Positions 42,523-50,897 of a stretch of DNA of 64,000 bases are shown piece after piece. The stretch lies in the NCBI GenBank assembly GCA_030528625.1, contig JAUMYN010000001.1:1-64000 (forward strand). The letters run 5' to 3'. The DNA is from Candidatus Saccharimonadota bacterium (lineage in GTDB: Bacteria; Patescibacteriota; Saccharimonadia; Saccharimonadales; Saccharimonadaceae). The translations under genes were made by a program, and so were the position numbers. Numbering within the stretch: the stretch's first letter is position 1; each line of letters starts with the position of its first letter. The notes beneath the pieces are model-generated. The model was given only the letters and a program-made list of their open reading frames with translations, made no database searches and was not told the origin of the DNA.

Positions 42523-42571
42523 AGCGTGTGGCAGCAGAGCGCCATGATGAAATGAGCGCAGCAGAAGAATA

Positions 42572-42600
42572 TTGACATTAACACATTTTTAATGTATAAT
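42572..42600 (+). promoter_or_regulatory. Perfect sigma70 promoter of the amidoligase cluster
   Basis: TTGACA (42572-42577), exactly 17 bases, TATAAT (42595-42600). The ATG at 42610 is 9 bases after the -10 box, so the leader has about 3 bases. Confidence 0.9.
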
Positions 42601-42609
42601 CACATTGTG

Positions 42610-43992
42610 ATGAATCAGCAAACAGAAATATTACGTAGTAAATCTTCGGCACATGATTGCATACTGAATGAGGCTATTGGGTTGACACCGAAGGTGACTG
42701 GTTATTTACTCCCTGAGAATATCGCAGAGGTGCGGCAGGGTATCAAAGATGGTAGTATGACTGCACCTGTCTGTCCTGGGCTGAGCAAAGCTGATTTTGC
42801 CGCTCCGCTTAGCAAACTGGAGCGGCTTGCCAGTAGTGTCAAGGACAAGAGTGATCGCCTTTCTGTATATTTTTGTGGGGCTATTGGCGAAAATGCCCTG
42901 AAATATCTCCTTCTTCAGGCAATGCAAGAGCGCCTGGAGGAGACAGATGTTGCGCGACGGAACGAATTGGCGGCGGTAATTAATGATTTAAATGAGAAGA
43001 TCTATGGATCACCGGACGAAGAGGTGTATCATTCACTTGTGTCCGACATCAAGCAGTTAGAGTTAGGCGGGGCTAATGATCACGGCCGACGTTTATACGA
43101 GGAACTTGTTCAGCAGTTGCCTTCGATTGAAGCTGAGGTGAGTCGGTTTCGTCCAAGTCAGGAGACGATTGAATGGATGAATGGCGTGGTTAATGGACTC
43201 TATGGTGGACTATTGAGACAGGTCCCAGAACGGGACGAGCCGTTTACCCCGCAAGAGATAGCCGAAGTATTCGAGAACATCATACGTCAAGAGTTTGGCG
43301 AAGCGGCGGACGACTGGTCTGTCGTGGTACGACCAGCCGGCTCTATTGAAGTCGACCGTATTACAAAAACCATAGTCATTCCAGAAGATCGCCCCCCAGT
43401 GTCTTACCAGAAATTATGTGAGCTCGTAGTGCACGAAATCGGTGTGCATATGCTGCGTGGTGTGATGGGATATGAACTAAATTCACCACTTGCTGCGCTT
43501 GGCTTTGCTTCTTATCGTGACCTCGAAGAGGGTACTGGTAAGGTTGCCGAACAGGCTCTGGGGAAACAGTATCAGGAGGCGGGCATAGCATACTATTTGA
43601 TCGCTTCCATGATGCGATTTGATCAAAAGAATAGTCATGAGGTGTATGAAGCATTATGGAGATACCATGCACTCAAGAAAGACGTAAAGGTAACAGATGA
43701 ATCAATCACAAAGGCGCAAGATCTTGCCGCGCGACAGGTAGCTCGTATGACCCAGGGGACGGGAGATATCCCGCTCATGATGGATTTGGCTTATTTCAAT
43801 GGAGCATACAATGCCTGGAAGTATTTTGAGGAAAATAGAGGAGACGACACGGCGGTCGCTTTATTCTTTATGGGTCGTGGCGACCCGACAGACCCTGGGC
43901 AACGAGCGGTCATGATGGAGTTCTATAATCCACAGGATGTTCGTCAGGTTGTCGAAGAAGACTTTACGTGGGCGAATAAAAAAGAGCAGTAG
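42610..43992 (+). CDS. DUF1704/MATCAP-like zinc metallopeptidase
   Basis: 460 residues from the ATG at 42610; an upstream ATG at 42592 lies before the -10 box and is discarded. The zinc motif is VHEIGVHMLRGVMGYE near 285, followed after ~30 residues by SYRDLEEGTGKVAEQ, which fits the HExxxH ... EEG pattern of the DUF1704 family (the eukaryotic members remove C-terminal tyrosine from tubulin). Bacterial members occur beside ATP-grasp ligases, as here. The role would be trimming or releasing residues added by the ligases encoded downstream. First gene of the operon. Confidence 0.8.
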   Translation: MNQQTEILRSKSSAHDCILNEAIGLTPKVTGYLLPENIAEVRQGIKDGSMTAPVCPGLSKADFAAPLSKLERLASSVKDKSDRLSVYFCGAIGENALKYLLLQAMQERLEETDVARRNELAAVINDLNEKIYGSPDEEVYHSLVSDIKQLELGGANDHGRRLYEELVQQLPSIEAEVSRFRPSQETIEWMNGVVNGLYGGLLRQVPERDEPFTPQEIAEVFENIIRQEFGEAADDWSVVVRPAGSIEVDRITKTIVIPEDRPPVSYQKLCELVVHEIGVHMLRGVMGYELNSPLAALGFASYRDLEEGTGKVAEQALGKQYQEAGIAYYLIASMMRFDQKNSHEVYEALWRYHALKKDVKVTDESITKAQDLAARQVARMTQGTGDIPLMMDLAYFNGAYNAWKYFEENRGDDTAVALFFMGRGDPTDPGQRAVMMEFYNPQDVRQVVEEDFTWANKKEQ

Positions 43993-44000
43993 GTGATTAG

Positions 44001-45251
44001 ATGAATTCGCTATATGCAGTAACAGGAACAAAAGGTAAGACGACAATCGTGCGCCTGCTCGACCATGCTTTTCAGCAACAGGGGCGCCAGGTGCTGCGCG
44101 TTGATACATCGGGTGTGTACCTTAATGGCGTTTTGCAGGTGAGCGACCAAAAGAGCCGTCAGAAATGGGGATTTGTGGCTACAAATGCACCAGGGCGTTT
44201 TCTATATCTCTTAGACGATGCTGACGGTGTCGGTATTTTGGAATGTACATTGTTTTGTGCAAATCGTGGCGTAGGTCTCGGCTATAAGTATCATAATATT
44301 GGCATCTTTACGAATGTCTTTGAGGATCACCTGGGTTGCATTCGGGGGCTGGAGACGAAGCAGGATATTGCCAATAAAAAGAGTCTTGTATTTGAGAAAA
44401 TCGCCCCCGGCGGCTCGGCAATTTATAACATGGATGATCCTCTGGTGGTGGACCAATTGCAAAAAGTGCCATCGCACAACGTACGACGTATGGGCGTAAC
44501 ACTGGATGACACAGCGGGCGATCGGCGACGCTGTGTTGTGACGGATTCTGAAGTGTTGCTGTATGACAATGAACTAACGTGTCGCTATTCGTTGAGCGAC
44601 TTTCAGTGGCTTGCAGCGGCACATCGTCCGTCGCGGTATGCAATCGGCTTTACTGTAGCGGCATTATATGAAGGGCTTGACACGGCACGATTTGATGAAG
44701 CTATCCAGGCGCTGAAAACCTATACCTTCGACGAAGATGGCGGACGAATGGTGCGCATTGATACTGAGGGTCCGGTGGTGCTATTAGACTTTGCCCACGA
44801 GAAATACTCACTGCACGAGCTTGCTATGTACGCACGGTCACTCGTATCGTCAGCAGGCAGGGTAATCGGTGTGGTGCGTCTGGCACCAAGCCGTACTAAA
44901 GAACTTATTGAGGACACGGCGCAATTTATCGCCAAAGACTTTGATACATTTATCGTCTATGATAAGGTTGATGGATATTGGCGCCAGCCTGCTCTCGTGA
45001 AAGGTTTTACTGATAAATACGAAGAGGTTGGTAAGGTAGCAGGTATTTTGGGCGATGCCTTGCGAGCGCAATGCGCAGACGCGCTTGTCGTACTGCGCGA
45101 GGATCAGGCAATTCGGGCGGCCGTAAAAAAAGCTGGACCTGATGATGCTATAGTCTATATCGTGAATGATGACGGTCATCGCTCAAGAAAGTTTCTTTTG
45201 CAGGCATTGCAGGGTTATCAAAACACGAAAGAAAAGGGAATGGTAGAATAA
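44001..45251 (+). CDS. Mur-ligase-family enzyme similar to the C-terminal half of cyanophycin synthetase
   Basis: 416 residues. P-loop VTGTKGKTTIVRLLDHAF, then DTSGVYLNGVLQ, GILECTLFCANRGVG and TNVFEDHLG, which follow the order and spacing of the Mur-ligase domain of CphA. The C-terminal ligase domain (VVLLDFAHEKYSLHELAMYA, VVRLAPSRT) is complete. The family joins amino acids to a carboxylate using ATP. Unlike CphA the ATP-grasp domain is not fused; a fitting one is encoded at 47113. It is 8 bases after the DUF1704 gene. Confidence 0.85.
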   Translation: MNSLYAVTGTKGKTTIVRLLDHAFQQQGRQVLRVDTSGVYLNGVLQVSDQKSRQKWGFVATNAPGRFLYLLDDADGVGILECTLFCANRGVGLGYKYHNIGIFTNVFEDHLGCIRGLETKQDIANKKSLVFEKIAPGGSAIYNMDDPLVVDQLQKVPSHNVRRMGVTLDDTAGDRRRCVVTDSEVLLYDNELTCRYSLSDFQWLAAAHRPSRYAIGFTVAALYEGLDTARFDEAIQALKTYTFDEDGGRMVRIDTEGPVVLLDFAHEKYSLHELAMYARSLVSSAGRVIGVVRLAPSRTKELIEDTAQFIAKDFDTFIVYDKVDGYWRQPALVKGFTDKYEEVGKVAGILGDALRAQCADALVVLREDQAIRAAVKKAGPDDAIVYIVNDDGHRSRKFLLQALQGYQNTKEKGMVE

Positions 45252-45256
45252 AAGAC

Positions 45257-45469
45257 ATGAAATTGCGATTATTGGTATGGACATACATCCAGATGGCAAG
45301 GAGACGGCGGCGCAGATTGCTGACTCGCTTCGCCCATGGGTTCGACAGCAGCTACGAGGTGAAATTCATTAATTTTGACGACATTTTGTTTGATATGGCG
45401 CCCCAAAAAGTTGACGTCTTTGATAACAGGAAGGGAGTCTCATTGCGGGATTGCTCGGTAGTGCGGTGA
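45257..45469 (+). pseudogene. Broken N-terminus of another RimK-like ATP-grasp gene
   Basis: The sequence changes frame at least twice. In one frame it reads IAIIGMDIHPDGKETAAQIA and DSLRPWVRQQL, in the next YEVKFINFDDILFD followed by KVDVFDNRKGVSLRDCSVV. Joined, these are the pre-ATP-grasp domain of a RimK-type ligase; the catalytic part is absent. The remnant starts 5 bases after the Mur ligase stop, in operon position, so an ancestral cluster had one more ligase. Confidence 0.6.
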
Positions 45470-45523
45470 ACAACCTTCAAGCAGCTAAGGCGGTAACTAG
45501 GCTATCCGAGGGTAGACTAAAGA

Positions 45524-46018
45524 CTACTTCGCAACAGTCAAGCCGATAATAGCAACCGACGCGAGTAACCCGGTCCATACGGTAATGGCGGTATAAGCGA
45601 CTTTTCTCTTTGTGATATCAGTGAGCTTATGGTTATATCGATACATCAGAAAAACGCCCAGCGGAGCCAAGAAAAAGATCATGGCGTAGCCAAAATACTC
45701 ATTTTGCCAGAATTTGCTCGCCACTATTTTTTCAATAGCCTTTTCACGGCGCCCTTTCGCCTTAAGGCGCTTTAATTCCTTTTTCTGTCTAGCCAAGTCC
45801 TTGCGAGGATTGGGAGTCCATGAATTACCGCAGTTATTGCATATTGCCATAGTCTTATTTTTTATTCTTGGGGTTTTGATCAACAGCGACACGAGCCATA
45901 CGATAAAAATTATAATAAGCAGCGCCAACCGCACTAGTAGTGTCAAGAAACTACCATATTTATGTTCCTGTACTATCTGCACTTGCACATTGTCACTACC
46001 ACACCGTGGACAGATCAT
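45524..46018 (-). CDS. Zinc-ribbon membrane protein
   Basis: 164 residues. MICPRCGSDN and ICNNCGNSW form a zinc ribbon whose halves are separated by a membrane helix (about residues 25-47). A basic coiled-coil stretch (RQKKELKRLKAKGRREKAIE) and two more helices follow. The pattern is like many bacterial zinc-ribbon membrane proteins of unknown role. It is inserted on the opposite strand within the ligase cluster, which splits the cluster into two transcripts. Confidence 0.7.
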   Translation of the reverse strand: MICPRCGSDNVQVQIVQEHKYGSFLTLLVRLALLIIIFIVWLVSLLIKTPRIKNKTMAICNNCGNSWTPNPRKDLARQKKELKRLKAKGRREKAIEKIVASKFWQNEYFGYAMIFFLAPLGVFLMYRYNHKLTDITKRKVAYTAITVWTGLLASVAIIGLTVAK

Positions 46019-46139
46019 AATATTCTATCTCCTATTGCTTATTGATATAGAGGCTAAATAAGATTGCACTTGATAAGAATATGATATTATATGTATTGAA
46101 TACCAAAATAGCGTGGTCGTTACTGGTAACGAGTATACT

Positions 46140-47120
46140 ATGAACATTGCCATATGTCTTAGTCTATCTTTTGATAAAAAAGGTCCCTATAAATACTTAG
46201 GTGATCAGTATAGGCAATTTCGTGAGGCACTGTCTTGTTTAGCGGCAGAAGTGTTGCAAAAAACTGGCAAGGGCCTGCATTTCGTACAAATCGACGACCT
46301 GCAAGCTGACGGCTCGTTTGGTTTATGCTATACGCTGCGAGACACAATTGCCGATTGCCTACGCTTTGAAGTGGCGCATGAGTGCTGCATGCCAGATGTG
46401 GTAATTAATCGTAGAAAAGATGAGCTATATAATCACCCATATTTTGCAAATGCCTCTTGGCTTGCCTATAATGCCAAAGAGATAGCAGAACTGGGCAATA
46501 AAGCTGTTTCGTTGAGAGAATTTTCGCACTATATGCCCAAGGGCACTTGCTTCAATAGCGATGTTGACATTGAAAAGATTAAGGACGTGATTAATCAGAA
46601 TCCTAAAATAGCGAACTGGGTTGTAAAGCCGTTACGGGAGAATGGTGGCCGGGGAATTTTCTTACTGAAGCGTGATAGTGCTGTCGAGACTATAGTAGGA
46701 TATGGCGAGCCGGTTTTATTACAGGAGTTTTGCGAAACAAGATCGGTGTCAAAACTTCAGGTTACTGGCAGGCATGATATAAGAGCGTATGTTATAGATG
46801 GGGAGCCACTTCTTCTAGCTATTCGTCAGCCGAAAGAAGGTGGATTTCTAGCTAATACGGCAGCCGGTGGGTCTATTCGATTTCTTGACATAGCGCTGCT
46901 GCCCGTCGAGGCTAGGAATATGCTGGACGATGTTGTATCGGATATTAATACTATCAAGAATAGATATTTCGTTAGCGTAGACATATTTTATGCTGATGGT
47001 GGATGGCGGCTGATAGAAATTAATGATCAGCCAGGGTTGCCAGCTCCCTATCAAACACCGCTAGCAAGGATTATTATACAAAAATTGATAGAATCATTGG
47101 AGGGGGTACGGAATGATTGA
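46140..47120 (+). CDS. ATP-grasp ligase (glutathione-synthetase-like)
   Basis: 326 residues starting MNIAICLSLSFDKKGPYKYL. The ATP-grasp is clear: NWVVKPLRENGGRGIFLLK, DIRAYVIDGEPLL, and the metal-binding end SVDIFYADGGWRLIEINDQPG. The EINDQPG form resembles glutathione synthetase rather than RimK (EVNASPG). The N-terminal ~120 residues form a pre-ATP-grasp domain with Cys-rich HECCMPDVVIN. It overlaps the next ligase gene by 8 bases. It probably joins an amino acid to a carboxylate of a peptide or protein; substrate unknown. Confidence 0.83.
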   Translation: MNIAICLSLSFDKKGPYKYLGDQYRQFREALSCLAAEVLQKTGKGLHFVQIDDLQADGSFGLCYTLRDTIADCLRFEVAHECCMPDVVINRRKDELYNHPYFANASWLAYNAKEIAELGNKAVSLREFSHYMPKGTCFNSDVDIEKIKDVINQNPKIANWVVKPLRENGGRGIFLLKRDSAVETIVGYGEPVLLQEFCETRSVSKLQVTGRHDIRAYVIDGEPLLLAIRQPKEGGFLANTAAGGSIRFLDIALLPVEARNMLDDVVSDINTIKNRYFVSVDIFYADGGWRLIEINDQPGLPAPYQTPLARIIIQKLIESLEGVRND

Positions 47121-48126
47121 TACGTCGAAGTTTATGATAACCACTAGGTTACTTGTGGAGGAGGCGATTCGAAAGGGGTATAGTATATCAACAATGGTGA
47201 GTCGTCCATCTGCGAAGTCGTATGCGATTCGTTGCGAGAAGGGCGGCAAGGTATTTTACTTCAAGGGTTTATGTACTGCGCTATCGCCGTCGTACGCCGT
47301 ATTTATGGCAAATGATAAGGTGCTAACGCGAGATGTGCTGGGCTGCCATGGGGTACCTATGCCTGCCACGACGGTCGTCTCCTTGAGTGACTCGGCATAT
47401 GAAGCGACAGATAAGATCGTATCTTTCTTGCGGGAGCACGGCCGCTTAGTTGTGAAACCCGCAATGGCAAACCATGGTCGTGGCATTACGGTGGATGTGC
47501 GTGATGAGGACGATCTGCGGAAGGCGATTGACATGGCCTATCGCGAAGATAATAGCCCTGACATCGTTGTGCAGCAAATGGTTTTTGGTCGTGAGTATCG
47601 GTTTCTCGTTTTGAATGGTGAAGTATTGGCAGTAGCCTACCGGCGCCCAGCGTTTGTAGCTGGCAATGGTAAGTCAACTATTCGAGAACTAATTGAGGAG
47701 AAAAATCTTGACCCGCGTCGTGGAGAGGGACATAGTGCGGCATTGACAAAAATTAATATAGAGCATGTCGTGAACAGCAACCCAAGGGGGTTTTTGGACG
47801 ATATTCCCGATGCCGGTGTTGAAGTTGATGTTTTGCAGACTTCTAATTTGAGCCGCGGCGGTGAGTCGATCGATGTTACGGACCAGGTATCGATCGGCCT
47901 CAAGGATATCGCTATTCGTGCTGCGCAAGCGTGTTCACTCGGTATTGCTGGTGTGGATATTATTACGGAAGATATAACAACGGGCGATGATAGCAATAGT
48001 TATGTATTGGAGGTCAACGCATCACCCGGTATACGAATGCATCAGTTTCCTTCGGTCGGCACTCCTCGGGATGTTGCGAGAGAGCTTTTCGCTGCCATTG
48101 AAAAGACAGCTCAGCCGCTTGAATGA
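47113..48126 (+). CDS. ATP-grasp ligase similar to the N-terminal half of cyanophycin synthetase
   Basis: 337 residues with RLVVKPAMANHGRGITVDV, GREYRFLVLNGEVLAVAYRR, GNGKSTIRELIEEKNLDPRR followed by GEGHSAALTKI, and the metal end YVLEVNASPGIRMH. The STIRELIE...DPRRGEGH segment is characteristic of CphA/GshAB-type ATP-grasp domains. Together with the Mur ligase at 44001 it makes the two catalytic halves of a cyanophycin-synthetase-like enzyme on separate chains. Overlap with 46140 shows tight coupling. Confidence 0.85.
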   Translation: MIDTSKFMITTRLLVEEAIRKGYSISTMVSRPSAKSYAIRCEKGGKVFYFKGLCTALSPSYAVFMANDKVLTRDVLGCHGVPMPATTVVSLSDSAYEATDKIVSFLREHGRLVVKPAMANHGRGITVDVRDEDDLRKAIDMAYREDNSPDIVVQQMVFGREYRFLVLNGEVLAVAYRRPAFVAGNGKSTIRELIEEKNLDPRRGEGHSAALTKINIEHVVNSNPRGFLDDIPDAGVEVDVLQTSNLSRGGESIDVTDQVSIGLKDIAIRAAQACSLGIAGVDIITEDITTGDDSNSYVLEVNASPGIRMHQFPSVGTPRDVARELFAAIEKTAQPLE

Positions 48127-48267
48127 TACCAGTAAGCAGAATTGCCCTAGGAACTTCAGGGGGATTGAGTCTATACGGCCGACAGCTGGTTGAGTAGCAG
48201 TGGGTGAAGTTGCCATCGCTGAGATATTTTGATTTTAGCTATGAAATATGTTATAATTAAAACGAGT

Positions 48268-48777
48268 ATGCATAAAACTAGCAAGACTATTATTGGCCGG
48301 AATGTGAAGGTTGACTTTGGTCGGCGGGCGGTTGGCGTACCGGCAAAAGTTGACACGGGAGCTGATGGCTCATCGGTGTGGGCGAGTAATATTCGTGTGG
48401 ATAAGGACGGTGTGCTGAAGTTCTGCTTATTTGGTCAAGGGTCGCCGTACTATAATGGCAAAGTGTTTAAGCGAACTGGCTATTCTGTGGCGATGGTGCG
48501 AAGCGCTTCGGGGCATCAGATTATGAAATTTCGAACCCATTTCACCATACGCCTCGGGGGGCGCCGCATGAAAGTACTGTTTGGGCTGTCGGATCGATCA
48601 ACTCACGAATACCCGGTGTTGATTGGGCGGCGAACGTTGGCAGGTAAGTTTTTGGTTGATGTGGCACAGTCTGAGGTGCCACTGCGTAAGCCAACCAGCA
48701 GACGGTATAATCAAGAGTTTAAAAAGGATCCGTACGCTTTCTATAAAAAATATCACCAGAAAGGAGTAGATAGCTAA
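48268..48777 (+). CDS. rimB: RimB-like retropepsin-type protease (ATP-dependent zinc protease family)
   Basis: 169 residues from the ATG at 48268, behind TTGATT-17-TATAAT (48252-48257). KVDTGADGSSVWASN is the retropepsin-like DTGA motif of the family annotated as ATP-dependent zinc protease (RimB/RloA3), and HEYPVLIGRRTLAGKFLVDV is the second conserved block. In Pseudomonas RimB removes glutamates added by RimK to ribosomal protein S6. It is directly followed by rimK with no gap, matching a rimBK operon. Confidence 0.82.
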   Translation: MHKTSKTIIGRNVKVDFGRRAVGVPAKVDTGADGSSVWASNIRVDKDGVLKFCLFGQGSPYYNGKVFKRTGYSVAMVRSASGHQIMKFRTHFTIRLGGRRMKVLFGLSDRSTHEYPVLIGRRTLAGKFLVDVAQSEVPLRKPTSRRYNQEFKKDPYAFYKKYHQKGVDS

Positions 48778-49695
48778 ATGAATATCGCAATTCTCTCAAA
48801 CGGAAATATCAACTACTCCACCCTGCGGCTAAAGGAAGAGGCGGAGGCGCGCGGTCACATCGTGAAGGTGATTAAATATAAAAACTGCTACGTCGCGATT
48901 GATGAAAAGAATCCGAAAGTGATGTATCGCGGTAAGGAGCTGGCTGGGTTTGATGTGATTATTCCGCGTATCGCCAGCCACATGACACGCTATGGCACGG
49001 CGGTGCTGCGTCAGCTGGAAATGGCAAACCCAGATGCGTTATTTCTCAATCGCTCTATTGCTATCAACCGGTCACGTGACAAATTGCGTTCAACTCAGCT
49101 ACTGGCGCGGGCGGGCGTGGCTATTCCAAAGACCGTCTTTTCGCGCAACGAAACCGACATTGAAGCGCTGCTGGAGGAAATTGGCGGCACGCCAGCGATT
49201 ATTAAGCTGGCGCGCGGCACGCACGGCAATGGTGTGGTATTAGCAGAAACGAAAAAGGCGGCAAAATCGGTGCTGCAGGCATTTTACCTTACCAATGCCG
49301 ATGGCACGAACGTGCTGCTTCAGGAGTTTATTAAGGAATCGGCTGGCACCGACATTCGTGCTTTTGTGGTCGGGTCGCAGGTGGTAGCCAGCATGAAACG
49401 CCAGAGCTTGGATGATGATTTTCGTTCCAATTTACACAAGGGCGGCGAGGGGACGGCTGTCAAATTGACTGACGAAGAGCGCAAGATGTGTATCAAGGCG
49501 GCTAAGGCCATGGGCTTGACAGTGGCGGGCGTGGACTTTATGCGTTCGGATCGAGGCGCGCTGGTGCTGGAGGTCAATGCTAGTCCAGGATTTGGTATCG
49601 AAAAGGTAACGGGCCGTGATGTTGCTAGCAAAATTATCGACTACGTTGAGCGCAATGCCAAGCGCCAGCTGAAAAAAGACCGCATTGGTGCCTAG
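48778..49695 (+). CDS. rimK: RimK-like alpha-L-glutamate ligase
   Basis: 305 residues, normal for RimK. MNIAILSNGNINYSTLRLKE starts the N-terminal domain; the ATP-grasp shows PAIIKLARGTHGNGVVLAE, GTDIRAFVVGSQVVASMKRQ, NLHKGGEG and the metal end ALVLEVNASPGFGIEK. RimK adds glutamates to the C-terminus of ribosomal protein S6. The ribosome site AAAGGAG sits inside rimB. Other alpha-glutamate ligations are possible since two more ATP-grasp genes lie upstream. Confidence 0.9.
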   Translation: MNIAILSNGNINYSTLRLKEEAEARGHIVKVIKYKNCYVAIDEKNPKVMYRGKELAGFDVIIPRIASHMTRYGTAVLRQLEMANPDALFLNRSIAINRSRDKLRSTQLLARAGVAIPKTVFSRNETDIEALLEEIGGTPAIIKLARGTHGNGVVLAETKKAAKSVLQAFYLTNADGTNVLLQEFIKESAGTDIRAFVVGSQVVASMKRQSLDDDFRSNLHKGGEGTAVKLTDEERKMCIKAAKAMGLTVAGVDFMRSDRGALVLEVNASPGFGIEKVTGRDVASKIIDYVERNAKRQLKKDRIGA

Positions 49696-49740
49696 AGCTT
49701 GGGCCGCCAGCGCGGCACACCAGTGTGATACAATAGTCGC

Positions 49741-50232
49741 ATGGATGTATCGCAAAGGGCGTCAGGGCTACAGCGAACGATATGCTGGATCATCATCGGC
49801 GGGGTACTCCTGGGGGCGGCCTATGGGACCAAGTTGGCTTTTGACGGAATGACCAAACCTCGCCCGCTGGTGCAGCTTGGTCAAGCGACGTTCCGGGCAG
49901 AGGTGGCCAAGACGTCGGCCGAACGCGAGCAGGGACTAGCGGGCCGCACTGAACTGGCGGGCGATCAGGCGCTGCTGCTGGTGTTTGAGACGAATGATCA
50001 TTGGGGAGTATGGATGAAGGGGATGCGTATACCGATTGATATTGTGTGGCTGGATGAGCACAAAAAAGTGGTGCATGTGCAGCAGCAGGTGTGGCCTGAC
50101 GCCGAGCCGCACGAAACCTATCGTCCGCCGAAGCCGGCGCGCTATGTGTTGGAGCTGGCGGCTGGCAGCGCCAAGCAGCATGCCATTCGCGTTGGGGCGC
50201 AGGCGCGGTTTTCGCTGGAGGATAAGACGTGA
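49741..50232 (+). CDS. DUF192 protein with N-terminal membrane anchor
   Basis: 163 residues: a membrane helix (about 12-32) and a DUF192 domain outside (RAEVAKTSAEREQGLAGRTE, HWGVWMKGMRIPIDIVWLD, PPKPARYVLELAAGSAKQHA). Function of the family is not established. A TACAAT box ends 6 bases before the ATG, so leaderless. The stop overlaps the GTG start of the next gene (GTGA). Confidence 0.88.
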   Translation: MDVSQRASGLQRTICWIIIGGVLLGAAYGTKLAFDGMTKPRPLVQLGQATFRAEVAKTSAEREQGLAGRTELAGDQALLLVFETNDHWGVWMKGMRIPIDIVWLDEHKKVVHVQQQVWPDAEPHETYRPPKPARYVLELAAGSAKQHAIRVGAQARFSLEDKT

Positions 50233-50714
50233 GCGTAGCAGTGGTGTTTGGCGGTATTGCGCTAGTGGTGTTCGGACTGGTGCTGCTGTCGGGCCGGCGG
50301 CTTGGCCCTTTGGTGCTGGCACTGGCAGCCGGAGCGATGCTGGCGGAGTTTTGGGCCAGCTGGTTGGCGGTTTTTATTGGCGGCCTAGGCATTGCTATCC
50401 CGGGAGTACCGAGCGGCGTATTGGCGAGCTTGATCATCACTATCCTGCCGCTGTGCCTGCTGCTGTTTGGCGGGCCGCGCTATAGTAAAAAGCGCGAGAA
50501 AATAATTGCTGCGCTGGTGGTGGCGCTGGTGACGGCGGCGTTATTGGTGAAGCCGTTGGGACAGTTTTTGGTGCCTGACGCGACTGGGCTTGCTGTCTAT
50601 AAAGTACTGCATGAATGGTGGCGCGTAGTGGCGACAGCGGGGCTGGCGACTGGGTTGGCGGATATGTTCCTGCTACACACCGTCAAGCTGTCTGATGCTA
50701 AAAAGAAACATTGA
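50229..50714 (+). CDS. Four-helix membrane protein, unrecognised
   Basis: 161 residues with a GTG start in a 4-base overlap with the DUF192 gene. About four or five hydrophobic segments and basic loops (GPRYSKKREKI) with a KLSDAKKKH tail. No motif allows a family call. The coupling suggests that it works with the DUF192 protein. It is followed by tRNA-Lys after 35 bases. Confidence 0.6.
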   Translation: MSVAVVFGGIALVVFGLVLLSGRRLGPLVLALAAGAMLAEFWASWLAVFIGGLGIAIPGVPSGVLASLIITILPLCLLLFGGPRYSKKREKIIAALVVALVTAALLVKPLGQFLVPDATGLAVYKVLHEWWRVVATAGLATGLADMFLLHTVKLSDAKKKH

Positions 50715-50749
50715 AATCAAGCTGCCTCTGTGGTAGAATACCCTAGGAT

Positions 50750-50826
50750 GGGTCCATAGCTCAGTCGGTTAGAGCACCTGCCTTTTAAGCAGGGTGTCCC
50801 GGGTTCAAGCCCCGGTGGACCCTCCA
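50750..50826 (+). tRNA. tRNA-Lys (UUU)
   Basis: 77 nt with encoded CCA: acceptor GGGTCCA/TGGACCC, anticodon loop CTTTTAA (anticodon TTT), T arm CCGGG/CCCGG. A TAGAAT box lies about 11 bases upstream. Confidence 0.95.
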
Positions 50827-50897
50827 TTTCGTGGTTGTATCGCCTCTGCAATGATGGGGCGATTTTTATTTTTTGGCGCGTGGTATACACTAGCTAT

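Noticed and set aside
45714-46061. 115-codon plus-strand ORF
   Set aside because: Antisense to the zinc-ribbon protein, which has two perfect CxxC pairs.
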